NCBI RefSeq assembly: GCF_007954585.1
Contig: NZ_CP042382.1
Coordinates: 992,001 to 1,056,000 of the forward strand
Origin: Pistricoccus aurantiacus
GTDB lineage: Bacteria; Pseudomonadota; Gammaproteobacteria; Pseudomonadales; Halomonadaceae
Direction of reading: 5' to 3'
DNA: 64,000 nt
The notes beneath the pieces are model-generated. The model saw nothing but the letters and a program-made list of their open reading frames with translations, was not told the origin of the DNA and ran no database searches. Both the position numbers and the translations under genes were made by a program. Positions 29,046-36,704 of this stretch are shown one piece after another. Numbering within the stretch: the first letter of the stretch is position 1; every line of letters begins with the position of its first letter.

Positions 29046-29431
29046 TCGGAGACGCCCGGACGAGCGCGGGCAGCGCAGACGGCCAGTGCCAGCCAGCCCG
29101 CCAGAAAGGCCAGGCCGCCGAAGGGCGTGACAATGCCGAGGCCGCGGATGCCGGTCAACGCCAGCAGGTAAAGGGAGCCGGAAAACAGCAGAATGCCCAC
29201 GGCCCATAATCCCAGCACCAGTCCCTGACCCTTGAGGGGCGCGTTCACACGCCAGACGAGTACCGTCAGCATCGCCAGGGTATGCCAGGCCTGATAGCGC
29301 ACCCCGGTCTCGAAAGTGTCCAGAAGCTGCGGCGTCAGCTGGTCCCTGAGTCCATGAGCGCCGAAAGCGCCGGCGGCGACCATCACAAAGCCGCTCAGGG
29401 CGACGCCGATCCAGGCAAGACGATAATTCAT
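29042..29431 (-). CDS. DUF423 family membrane protein
   Basis: A 129-residue protein with four hydrophobic helices. The start GVALSGFVMVAAGAFGAHGL and the segment ETGVRYQAWHTLAML are the hallmarks of the DUF423 family (YwdK-like), whose function is unknown. It converges with the thioesterase gene with a four-base overlap of the two stops. Confidence 0.9.
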   Translation of the reverse strand: MNYRLAWIGVALSGFVMVAAGAFGAHGLRDQLTPQLLDTFETGVRYQAWHTLAMLTVLVWRVNAPLKGQGLVLGLWAVGILLFSGSLYLLALTGIRGLGIVTPFGGLAFLAGWLALAVCAARARPGVSD

Positions 29432-29573
29432 GAATCAAGGCTCCTTGATACCGGATGAATAGCGCTGATCAATTCCGTGGGCTTCCCGATAGCATTGGCG
29501 CATTTATTAGCTTTTTGCTTCACTATTATCCGGTTGTACTCTCTGGCCGCTCAACAAAAAAGGAAAAGATGCC

Positions 29574-31052
29574 ATGGAAACGCTGCTTGCCATCATCACG
29601 CCGCTGCGTGACGCCATCTATGCGGTCATGACCCCGGTCAGCGACTTCGTCTGGAGCTATATCCTGGTCTATCTGCTGCTGGGCGCCGGCCTGCTGTTCA
29701 CAGTACTGACCCGCGGCATGCAGTTTCGTCTGTTCGGCCATATGGCCAAGGTCACAGTGACCGCTCGCGGTGCCGGCGAAGGCGTGAGCGGCTTTCAGGC
29801 CTTCGCCACCTCCCTGGCCGCCCGGCTTGGCACCGGCAATCTGGCGGGTGTCGCCATCGCCTTGTGGATCGGCGGCCCCGGAGCGATCTTCTGGATGTGG
29901 ATCACGGCGCTGGTGGGTTTCGCCACCTCTTTCATCGAATCCTCTCTGGCCCAGCTTTATAAGCATGCCAATGAGGACGGCGTGTTTCGCGGTGGCCCGG
30001 CCTATTATATCGAGCGGGCCCTGGGCTGGCGCTGGCTGGGTGCGCTGTTCGCGATATTCCTGATCATTGCCTATGGGCTGGCCTTCAACGCCGCCCAGTC
30101 CAATACTATCGCCCAGGCGATGAATGAGGCCTTCAGTGTTCCCAACTGGATCACCGGCCTGGTACTGGTGGGCCTCGTGGCACTGGTGATCTTCGGCGGC
30201 CTGAAGTCCGTGGCGCGCACCGCGGAGAAAATCGTTCCGACGATGGCCATTATCTACCTGCTGGTGTCACTGTGGATTCTCGCGGTCAATATTACTGCGG
30301 TGCCTGACATGCTGGCGCTGATCGTCAAGAGCGCCTTCGGCTACGGCCCGGCGGTGGGCGGCGCCGCTGGCTACGCCATCAAGGTGGCCATGGAAAACGG
30401 CGTCAAGCGTGGGCTATTTTCCAATGAGGCGGGCATGGGCTCTACCCCCAACGCCGCCGCCCAGGCCAGCGTCAAGCACCCGGCGGCCCAGGGGCTGGTG
30501 CAGTCCTTCGGCGTCTTCGTCGATACCCTGGTGATCTGTAGCTGCACCGCGGTGGCCATCCTGCTGTCCGGGGTATATGGAGAGCTGCTGACCAATTCTC
30601 CCGAGCAGTCCATTCAAGGCATCCAACTGACCCAGGACGCCATGGTCGACCATCTGGGCTATTTCGGTGAGGTGTTTATCGCCGTGGTCATCTTCTTCTT
30701 CGCCTATACATCGCTTCTGGCCAATTATTCCTTCTCCGCGATCAATATTGAATACCTGTTTCGTGGTCATGCTAAAAAGGCGGATCACACCCTGCGCTGG
30801 ATCGTGCTGGCCATGGTGATGATCGGCGCAGTGGCCAAGCTGACCTTCGTGTGGGATTTCGCGGATCTGGCCATGGGCCTGATGGCTACCACCAACCTGT
30901 TCGCCATTCTGCTCCTGTGTCCCACCGCGTTGCTGTTGCTCAAGGATTATGAACGTCAGCGCAAGGAGGGCATCAAGGAACCGGTCTTCGATCCCAAGGT
31001 GCTGAAGCGCCCGGAACTGGTGGATCGGGACGTCTGGCCGCCAAACTATTAA
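29574..31052 (+). CDS. alanine/glycine:cation symporter (AGCS) family
   Basis: A 492-residue inner-membrane sodium/amino-acid symporter with about 11 helices. Family landmarks are ATSLAARLGTGNLAGVAIAL, the FRGGPAYYIERALG loop and KRGLFSNEAGMGSTPNAAA. Substrates of the family are mainly alanine and glycine. AAGGAA precedes the ATG. I looked for a glycine riboswitch in the 142 bases upstream and saw none. The downstream gap contains several stem-loops. Confidence 0.93.
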   Translation: METLLAIITPLRDAIYAVMTPVSDFVWSYILVYLLLGAGLLFTVLTRGMQFRLFGHMAKVTVTARGAGEGVSGFQAFATSLAARLGTGNLAGVAIALWIGGPGAIFWMWITALVGFATSFIESSLAQLYKHANEDGVFRGGPAYYIERALGWRWLGALFAIFLIIAYGLAFNAAQSNTIAQAMNEAFSVPNWITGLVLVGLVALVIFGGLKSVARTAEKIVPTMAIIYLLVSLWILAVNITAVPDMLALIVKSAFGYGPAVGGAAGYAIKVAMENGVKRGLFSNEAGMGSTPNAAAQASVKHPAAQGLVQSFGVFVDTLVICSCTAVAILLSGVYGELLTNSPEQSIQGIQLTQDAMVDHLGYFGEVFIAVVIFFFAYTSLLANYSFSAINIEYLFRGHAKKADHTLRWIVLAMVMIGAVAKLTFVWDFADLAMGLMATTNLFAILLLCPTALLLLKDYERQRKEGIKEPVFDPKVLKRPELVDRDVWPPNY

Positions 31053-31057
31053 CCTGG

Positions 31058-31090
31058 CAATCAAATAGGTCATCCTGACCTCTTTGATTG
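31058..31090 (+). terminator. hairpin after the AGCS symporter gene
   Basis: Arms CAATCAAA (31058-31065) with TTTGATTG (31083-31090), and AGGTCA (31067-31072) with TGACCT (31076-31081), form a 14-pair stem with one T-C mismatch and a three-base loop, six bases after the stop. No T-tract follows, so this may be an RNA 3' end or a processing hairpin rather than a classical terminator. Confidence 0.5.
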
Positions 31091-31165
31091 TCGCCCCCGC
31101 CACACTGGCGCAGATGAGTGAATCTGCTGGTGTGACGCGGGTTCGCGCCGACCTACCGGCCGGCG

Positions 31166-31218
31166 GCGGCACTTCCCTGTGCCGCAATTAACCCGACATA
31201 AATGCTTGCCGGGTTAAT
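31166..31218. repeat. two further stem-loops before thiS
   Basis: GCGGCAC (31166-31172) pairs with GTGCCGC (31179-31185), and ATTAACCCG (31187-31195) pairs with CGGGTTAAT (31210-31218). Both are perfect. A looser stem lies at about 31101-31135. The 255-bp gap between the symporter and thiS is therefore unusually structured, but it does not match a TPP riboswitch. Confidence 0.45.
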
Positions 31219-31307
31219 AGAAACGTGCCGATAGCAAGGTTTGACGCTACACTTATTCGCCCGCAATTTTGCGAATTCATTCATCTGCAGCCCAAGTGGA
31301 GGTTGCC

Positions 31308-31508
31308 ATGCAGATTCAACTCAACGGTGATGTCCATCGGCTGGAAGGTGAACCCACCCTCAGTCAATTGGTGGCTAGTCTCGGGCTCGCCGAACGGCGT
31401 ATCGCCATCGAAGTCAACGAGGAAATCGTTCCGCGCAGTCGCCACGACGAGACCCGCCTGGAAAACGGCGATCGCGTGGAAATCGTCCATGCCATCGGCG
31501 GCGGCTAA
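31308..31508 (+). CDS. thiS: sulfur carrier protein ThiS
   Basis: A 66-residue ubiquitin-like protein that ends in Gly-Gly (HAIGGG), the C-terminus that is adenylated and thiocarboxylated to carry sulfur for the thiazole ring of thiamine. TGGAGG precedes the ATG at 31308. thiG follows 81 bases later on the same strand. Confidence 0.92.
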   Translation: MQIQLNGDVHRLEGEPTLSQLVASLGLAERRIAIEVNEEIVPRSRHDETRLENGDRVEIVHAIGGG

Positions 31509-31589
31509 GCGCTCGATGGCATTTGCCTGGGCGACGAATGACGCGATTCTCTCGAGTCCTATTTTCAGCCAAGCCTTCCCGGAGTTCCC

Positions 31590-32405
31590 ATGACCGACAA
31601 AACAGCTACCCTGAAACCGGGCCCGGACCAGCCCTGGCGAGTCGGCAGCCGCCAGTTCACCTCCCGGCTGCTGGTGGGCACCGGTCGTTACAAGGATTAC
31701 GACGAAGCGGCGAGCGCCATCGCCGAAAGCGGCACCGAGATCGTCACCTTCGCGGTGCGCCGCACCAATCTGGGCCAGGACCCCAACGAGATCAGTCTGC
31801 TCGACGTGATTCCCCCCAGCCGCTACACCCTGCTACCCAACACCGCCGGCTGCTACACCGCAAAAGACGCAGTACGCACCTGCAAGCTGGCCCGGGAGCT
31901 GCTCGACGGCCACAACCTGGTCAAGCTCGAGGTGCTGGCGGAGGACAAGACCCTGTATCCCAACGTGGTGGAAACCCTGAAGTCCGCGGAGGCGCTGATC
32001 AAGGACGGCTTCGAGGTCATGGTGTACACCAGCGACGACCCCTTGATCGCCAAGGAACTCGAGCGTCTGGGCTGCAGCGCGATCATGCCGCTCGGTTCGC
32101 TGATCGGCTCCGGCAACGGCCTGATGAATCCCTACAACCTGCGGCTGATCGTCGAGCATGCGGAAGTGCCGGTGCTGGTGGACGCGGGCATCGGTACCGC
32201 CTCGGACGCGGCGATGGCCATGGAGCTTGGCTGTGACGCGGTATTGATGAATTCCGCCATCGCCCATGCCCAACAGCCAGTGCTGATGGCTCGGGCCATG
32301 CGCAAGGCCGTCGAAGCGGGGCGCGACGCCTTTCTGGCCAAGCGCATGCCGCGACGCAGCGATGCGGACCCCTCCTCACCGTTCGCGGGACGCATCAATG
32401 CATGA
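31590..32405 (+). CDS. thiG: thiazole synthase
   Basis: ThiG condenses 1-deoxyxylulose 5-phosphate, dehydroglycine and ThiS-thiocarboxylate to the thiazole phosphate. The 271-residue protein has [15 protein letters not shown] at the start, the Schiff-base lysine in [16 protein letters not shown], and the phosphate-binding segments [15 protein letters not shown] and [19 protein letters not shown]. About 15 residues at the N-terminus precede the conserved core. Its end overlaps trmB by eight bases. No TPP riboswitch is apparent upstream of thiS. Confidence 0.96.
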   Translation: MTDKTATLKPGPDQPWRVGSRQFTSRLLVGTGRYKDYDEAASAIAESGTEIVTFAVRRTNLGQDPNEISLLDVIPPSRYTLLPNTAGCYTAKDAVRTCKLARELLDGHNLVKLEVLAEDKTLYPNVVETLKSAEALIKDGFEVMVYTSDDPLIAKELERLGCSAIMPLGSLIGSGNGLMNPYNLRLIVEHAEVPVLVDAGIGTASDAAMAMELGCDAVLMNSAIAHAQQPVLMARAMRKAVEAGRDAFLAKRMPRRSDADPSSPFAGRINA

Positions 32406-33135
32406 AGCTGGTTCCGATAGCGTTAAGCAAGAAGACGCGAAGCAAGGTGATAACAGGCCGCGTGGCATCAAGAGCTACGTGCTGCGCGCCGGGCGCATGA
32501 CTGCCGCCCAGACCCGCGGCCTGAAGGAAGTCTGGCCGAGGCTGGGGCTGACGTTGGAAGCGGGACGGCAGGAGCCGGAAAGGCTGTTTGGCCGCCGGGC
32601 GCCCTTGGTGGTGGAAATCGGCTTCGGCATGGGCGCCTCGCTGATCGAGCAAGCGAGGACGCATCCCGAGTCGGATTTCATCGGCATCGAGGTGCATCCG
32701 CCGGGGGTGGGCAAGCTGCTTGATGAAGCAGACAAGCAGGGCCTGACGAACTTGCGGGTCTATCGGGAGGACGCGCTCAAGGTGCTCGCGGAATGTCTGC
32801 CGGAATCCAGCATCGATACCCTGCAGCTGTTCTTTCCCGACCCTTGGCCGAAGAAGAAGCATCACAAGCGGCGCATCCTGCAGCCGGCCTTCGTCGAACT
32901 GGTGCGTACCCGACTAAAGCCCGGCGGCACGCTGCACATGGCCACGGACTGGCAGGCCTACGCGGAACACATGGTAGAAGTCATGGGCGCGGCGCCGGGC
33001 TATCGCAACGTCGCCCCGGCGAAGACCGCGCCTTATGTTTCGCGGCCGGATTTTCGGCCCTTGACCAAGTTCGAGCTGCGCGGCGAGCGCCTGGGCCACG
33101 GCGTCTGGGACCTGATCTTCGCCCGAGAGGCGTAG
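32398..33135 (+). CDS. trmB: tRNA (guanine-N7-)-methyltransferase
   Basis: A 245-residue SAM-dependent methyltransferase that makes m7G46 in tRNA. Landmarks are [32 protein letters not shown] and [15 protein letters not shown]. The ATG at 32398 overlaps the thiG end by eight bases, so translation is coupled. About 30 N-terminal residues are polar and variable. The last 103 bases overlap the convergent EamA gene on the other strand. Confidence 0.95.
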   Translation: MHEAGSDSVKQEDAKQGDNRPRGIKSYVLRAGRMTAAQTRGLKEVWPRLGLTLEAGRQEPERLFGRRAPLVVEIGFGMGASLIEQARTHPESDFIGIEVHPPGVGKLLDEADKQGLTNLRVYREDALKVLAECLPESSIDTLQLFFPDPWPKKKHHKRRILQPAFVELVRTRLKPGGTLHMATDWQAYAEHMVEVMGAAPGYRNVAPAKTAPYVSRPDFRPLTKFELRGERLGHGVWDLIFAREA

Positions 33136-34190
33136 ACATTGGCGTTTTGCGGCGGCCGCGATGCCGGCGCCACGCTTTCCTCCACCGGCCGACCCTCTCC
33201 GGCCTGACTCTCGTTGTTGGCGTGGGGTCGGCCCAGGCGTGACTTTTTCCCTGCCAGCGCCTGGATCACACCGACGCTGGCGATTCCCATGCCCAGAAAG
33301 CCCAGTCCGCCGGGCAGCTCGCCGAACATGACCGCGGTCCAGACAAGGGTTAACGCCGGGGTCAGATAGATCAGCGTCGAGGTGGCTGTCACACCGAGGC
33401 GCTTGAGGCTAGTGACGAAGAAGCCGTAGCCGCCGAAGCTAGCCAGGACGATCAGAAAGGCCATTACGCTCAGGTTGTTCAGGGTGAGGGCAGGCATGGC
33501 GGGCAAGCCTTCGCCCAGGCCCCAGGAGGCAGCCAGGAAGACCAGGGTCGCCGCCGCCAGCTGTATGGTCAGACGACCTTCCAGCGCCAGCTGAGTCGGA
33601 CGCTTGGCGCTCAGCATGCTGCCCAGGGTCACCGCGACGACACCAATCAACGGCAAGCCGTAGGCCCAGGGGCTGCCTCCGCCCATGCCTTGCATGTCGT
33701 CCAGCACGCATAGCCCCGCTCCCAGGGTGGCAATCGACATGCCGATCCACTGGGTGCGGGAGGAGTATTCTCGTAACCAGAAGGCAGCCAGGGTTGCCGC
33801 CATCAGCGGCTGCAAGGCGCCGATCAATGACGCCACCCCGGCGCTGACGCTCTGTTCCACCGCCAGCAGCATGGCCAGCAGATAAATGCCCATGGTCAGG
33901 CTGCCGCTGGCGGCTTCCATGAGGATATCGCTGCGGCGCAGACGGCCGCCACGTCCCACCAGCAGGCGTAGCCCCCACCAAAGGGCGATCAAGAGCGTCG
34001 CCAGGCCGAAGCGCCAGGTGTAGAGCCCGAGCGGCGAGGTCTCGATACCTACCGCCAGGCGGCTACCCACGAACCCGCTGCTCCAGCACAGCACGAACCC
34101 GCTGGCAATGGCGACGCTACCCAGGGTCTTCTTTCCGATAGGCAGCGTCGGCAAGGCGACGCGCAAGTGATGTGGATCGAGCCGGAACAC
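33033..34190 (-). CDS. EamA/DMT-family permease
   Basis: A 385-residue inner-membrane transporter with about ten helices in two EamA repeats ([14 protein letters not shown] in the first, [20 protein letters not shown] and [16 protein letters not shown] in the second). It starts at GTG with AGGAGG six bases upstream. The membrane core ends near residue 312. About 70 hydrophilic, basic residues follow, the last 34 of which are read from the antisense of trmB. It is divergent from a LysR gene 90 bases away, which probably controls it. An amino-acid or metabolite exporter is likely. Confidence 0.85.
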   Translation of the reverse strand: MFRLDPHHLRVALPTLPIGKKTLGSVAIASGFVLCWSSGFVGSRLAVGIETSPLGLYTWRFGLATLLIALWWGLRLLVGRGGRLRRSDILMEAASGSLTMGIYLLAMLLAVEQSVSAGVASLIGALQPLMAATLAAFWLREYSSRTQWIGMSIATLGAGLCVLDDMQGMGGGSPWAYGLPLIGVVAVTLGSMLSAKRPTQLALEGRLTIQLAAATLVFLAASWGLGEGLPAMPALTLNNLSVMAFLIVLASFGGYGFFVTSLKRLGVTATSTLIYLTPALTLVWTAVMFGELPGGLGFLGMGIASVGVIQALAGKKSRLGRPHANNESQAGEGRPVEESVAPASRPPQNANVYASRAKIRSQTPWPRRSPRSSNLVKGRKSGRET

Positions 34191-34280
34191 GGGACACCTC
34201 CTGATTGGTGAATTTGCCAGACGATTATGAGGCGTCTACGATTTTCAATAAATCGATATTTATTTCAATGAGGGTTCAAT

Positions 34281-35264
34281 ATGGCTGAAGTCTCTTCCGC
34301 GGCGCTGGATCTCGAGCTATTGCGCACCTTTATCAGCGTGGTGCAGCAGGGCACCCTGGGCGCCGCCGCCGTCCAGCGCAATCGCACCCTGAGCGCGATC
34401 AGCATGCAGATCAAGCGCCTGGAGGAAGTTCTCGACACTCGCCTGCTGATTCGCGGCGCTCGGGGCGTGGTGCCGACGCCGGCGGGAGAAGGGTTGTTAC
34501 GGGAGGCGCGGGAGCTGCTGCGCCAGCACGACAACCTGCTGGCGCGCTTCACCGGGCGCGGTCTCAGCGGCAAGGTACGCTTCGGCTTGCCGGAGGACTA
34601 TGCCAGCGAGCTGGTGGGACAGATTCTGCCGGAGTTCCTGGCGAGCCATCCGGACGTGCTGATCGAGGCAGTGACCGCCACCAGCGGCGAGTTGGCGGAG
34701 CAACTGAAACGCGGCGAACTGGCCCTGGCGGTGGCCCTCGATCAGCCGCATGACCTCAAGGGCGGCGAGCCGCTGTGGAAGACCGCGCCGGTATGGGCCG
34801 GGGCCCGGGAGCTGCGCCTGGACGAGTCCCAGCCGTTGGCCCTGGCCTTGCATCCACCCAACTGTCCTTATCGCGCCATTGGCGTGGCTGCCCTGGAGGC
34901 AGTGGGGCGGCCTTGGTATCCGGTGTTTACCTGCACCAGCATCAATGCCCTGGAAACCGCCATCGCGGCGGGTCTGGCGATAGGCGTACTGGATCGCCAA
35001 CGCTTGACCCCGGCGATGCGCGAGCTGGGGGAGACCGAAGGATTGCCACCACTGCAGCCCTGCGAGGCGCAGCTGCATTTCGGCAAACGTATTCCCCGAG
35101 GATCCCGGCCGGCGGTGGACGCTCTGGCCGCCCTGGTGCGGGAGCGTTTGCTGCAGCGCGGCCCCTGGCGAGCGCCGGAGCGCAGCGGCTGGATCGTCCC
35201 CGGGGAAAACAGCGGTACGCATCATCGTTACAAAAACGCTACCGCAGGAGAAGGCAAGAGTTGA
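34281..35264 (+). CDS. LysR-family transcriptional regulator
   Basis: A 327-residue LysR regulator: helix-turn-helix at about residues 9-60 (GTLGAAAVQRNRTLSAISMQ, then IKRLEEVL), followed by the effector domain. The C-terminal 25 residues beyond the domain are polar. It is divergent from the EamA transporter gene, an arrangement common for exporter regulators. It is followed by a gap holding a candidate small RNA on the opposite strand. Confidence 0.9.
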   Translation: MAEVSSAALDLELLRTFISVVQQGTLGAAAVQRNRTLSAISMQIKRLEEVLDTRLLIRGARGVVPTPAGEGLLREARELLRQHDNLLARFTGRGLSGKVRFGLPEDYASELVGQILPEFLASHPDVLIEAVTATSGELAEQLKRGELALAVALDQPHDLKGGEPLWKTAPVWAGARELRLDESQPLALALHPPNCPYRAIGVAALEAVGRPWYPVFTCTSINALETAIAAGLAIGVLDRQRLTPAMRELGETEGLPPLQPCEAQLHFGKRIPRGSRPAVDALAALVRERLLQRGPWRAPERSGWIVPGENSGTHHRYKNATAGEGKS

Positions 35265-35289
35265 TCAGGTGAGAAGGGAACGATAAACC

Positions 35290-35317
35290 AAAAAAAGCGC
35301 CACCCAAGGAGGTGGCG
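35290..35317 (-). terminator. Rho-independent terminator of the small RNA candidate
   Basis: Arms CGCCACC (35298-35304 on the plus strand) and GGTGGCG (35311-35317) with a six-base loop. Read on the minus strand, the stem is followed by GC and seven Ts (35290-35296). It does not fit the plus-strand LysR gene, which would see no T-tract. Confidence 0.65.
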
Positions 35318-35406
35318 TAAAGACCGTGACTAGCTTGATGAGGAGAAACCATGGCAGTGAACCTGACATTCGCTGCTATGGTAAGTGGCGTCTGGCAAAC
35401 GCCACC
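35290..35406 (-). ncRNA. candidate Fur-regulated small RNA
   Basis: On the minus strand a transcript of about 117 bases is suggested by four elements in order: a promoter (TTGACG, 17 bases, TACCTT) overlapped by Fur-like boxes; a 5' hairpin (GTGGCGT with ACGCCAC, 35399-35405 and 35385-35391); an unstructured middle containing GGTTTCTCCTCATC, complementary to ribosome-binding sites; and a terminator hairpin followed by seven Us. The layout and size are those of RyhB or PrrF, iron-responsive small RNAs, but I see no sequence match to either. The apparent ribosome-binding site plus ATG on the plus strand (35341-35353) may simply be the complement of this seed. Confidence 0.5.
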
Positions 35407-35411
35407 ATCAC

Positions 35412-35440
35412 AAGGTAACGATTCTCATTTTCTTCGTCAA
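35412..35440 (-). promoter_or_regulatory. promoter of the small RNA candidate
   Basis: On the minus strand TTGACG (35440-35435), a 17-base spacer and TACCTT (35417-35412). The -35 matches five of six bases. The -10 is weak, at three of six. The expected start is near 35406. Confidence 0.45.
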
Positions 35441-35460
35441 CACTAATGAGAATATTTTTT
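35414..35460. promoter_or_regulatory. two candidate Fur boxes
   Basis: The 19-base stretch 35414-35432 matches the Fur consensus GATAATGATAATCATTATC at 14 positions, and 35442-35460 at about 12. Each contains ATTCTCATT or AATGAGAAT, a frequent Fur half-element, arranged as a perfect 9-bp inverted repeat (35421-35429 and 35445-35453). They overlap the spacer, -10 and upstream edge of the minus-strand promoter. Confidence 0.5.
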
Positions 35461-35511
35461 ATTTGAGTGATGGAATTTTTTTATTACCGCCTCGGTCAGC
35501 TGGTAATCTGA

Positions 35512-35539
35512 TTGACATCTTGAAAAACTCCCCTATTTC
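35512..35539 (+). promoter_or_regulatory. possible promoter of the SCO operon
   Basis: A perfect TTGACA (35512-35517), a 16-base spacer and TATTTC (35534-35539), about 30 bases before the start of the next gene. Confidence 0.4.
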
Positions 35540-35569
35540 GATTGGGTCTTTGAGATTGTGTCTTGCACC

Positions 35570-36070
35570 ATGTCCACATCATTGCTTGAACGACGTAAAT
35601 CCCGCTCGCCTCTCATCAGCTTGATGGTGTTGCTGGGTCTGATTGGCGGGGGGTGTCTGGGCTGGTATCTCGTCGCTCAGCGTCTCCATGGCGGCGACGC
35701 CGTGGCCTGGTTCGCCGCCGATTCGTCCTGCAATCTGCACCGGGCACCTTGCACCGCCGAATTGGGCGATAGAGGCCGGCTGAGCTTTTCGATTCCGGGA
35801 GACATTCAGCCCTTGGAGAGACTGCCTCTGGAGGTGCGAGTCGAGGGCGTCGAGGCCCAGGCGGTACGGGTGGATTTCGTCGGGCGCGGCATGGACATGG
35901 GGCGCTATCGCTTTCCCTTGGAAGAAACCGCGCCGGGCGTTTTTCGAGGGGAGGGGCAGCTGTCGATCTGTACTCGGGAGGTCATGCCCTGGCGAGCCAA
36001 GGTGCTGGTCGAGACTGCGTCCGGCACTCGAGGCAGCCGGTTCGATTTCGATGTGGCGGGGAGCTTATGA
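35570..36070 (+). CDS. membrane-anchored protein of the SCO operon
   Basis: A 166-residue protein with one N-terminal membrane helix (LISLMVLLGLIGGGCLGWYL) and a periplasmic domain of about 130 residues that looks all-beta. The segment CNLHRAPCTAEL has two cysteines and a histidine, and VDFVGRGMDMGRYRFPLEE has two methionines, features that could bind copper. It resembles FixH/YtkA-like periplasmic beta proteins only loosely. The start is uncertain (a GTG lies 12 bases upstream). Its stop overlaps the SCO1 start (ATGA), so the two act together, perhaps in copper supply to cytochrome oxidase. Confidence 0.65.
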   Translation: MSTSLLERRKSRSPLISLMVLLGLIGGGCLGWYLVAQRLHGGDAVAWFAADSSCNLHRAPCTAELGDRGRLSFSIPGDIQPLERLPLEVRVEGVEAQAVRVDFVGRGMDMGRYRFPLEETAPGVFRGEGQLSICTREVMPWRAKVLVETASGTRGSRFDFDVAGSL

Positions 36071-36687
36071 GAAAAGGACACTATATTGCCTTAGGGCTCG
36101 TGGCGGTGCTGCTGCTGGCGGTGAGCCTGGGGCTCTGGCAGTTTCAGCAACGCACCGATCCCGGCGCCGAGGAGCCGCCCGGGGGCGAGATCGCCTTGCC
36201 CTCGACCCAGGGCGAGTTCGTGCTGTCGGCGCTCGATGAAGATCAGCTCGCGGTGCTTTATTTCGGCTATACCTATTGCCCGGATATCTGCCCTCTGAGC
36301 CTCTCGGTGATGCGCCAGGCGATGTCACGGCTCGGCCCGGAGCGAGCGGAGCGCATCGTGCCGGTATTGATCAGCGTGGATCCGGCGCGCGATAGTCTGG
36401 CGCGGCTCGAACAGTACGTGGGGTTCTTCGGCGATGATTTCCTGGGCGTCCGAGGGAGCGAGGAGCAATTGAATGACGTCGCGAAACGCTACGGCGTGGT
36501 GTGGCGCAAGGTGTCGTCGGGGCCTGCCGATGACGACTACACCGTCGATCACACCTCATCGCTGTTCGTGGTCGATCGGGAAGGCGAGATTCGCCAGCGA
36601 GTTCTCTATTCGCCGACGCCCCAGGCACTGACCGCGGCGCTTGAAATGGAGCTCGCTGAACAAGAAGGGGCTGGCAATGATGGCTGA
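36067..36687 (+). CDS. SCO1/SenC family copper chaperone
   Basis: A 206-residue protein with an N-terminal membrane anchor (residues about 7-25) and a thioredoxin-fold domain in the periplasm. YFGYTYCPDICPLSL carries the CxxxC copper site, and the third ligand His is in YTVDHTSSLFVVD. LISVDPARDSLARLEQYV is also typical. Such proteins deliver copper to the CuA centre of cytochrome oxidase or act as thiol reductases. Translationally coupled to the gene before it. Confidence 0.92.
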   Translation: MRKGHYIALGLVAVLLLAVSLGLWQFQQRTDPGAEEPPGGEIALPSTQGEFVLSALDEDQLAVLYFGYTYCPDICPLSLSVMRQAMSRLGPERAERIVPVLISVDPARDSLARLEQYVGFFGDDFLGVRGSEEQLNDVAKRYGVVWRKVSSGPADDDYTVDHTSSLFVVDREGEIRQRVLYSPTPQALTAALEMELAEQEGAGNDG

Positions 36688-36704
36688 ACACCAAGGCGCG
36701 TGAT

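Noticed and set aside
29432-29573. Glycine riboswitch before the AGCS symporter gene
   Set aside because: The characteristic GGAGAG and GCCGAAG-type segments are absent from the 142-base leader.
31053-31307. TPP riboswitch before thiS
   Set aside because: The conserved CTGAGA and ACCTGA-type segments are not present, and the stems do not fit the TPP fold. The same search before thiD was negative.
35351-35449. A 32-codon frame with a strong ribosome-binding site (GAGGAG six bases before ATG)
   Set aside because: No recognisable protein. The opposite strand offers a full small-RNA layout, and the apparent ribosome-binding site is explained as the complement of its seed. It is kept only as the alternative to the small RNA.
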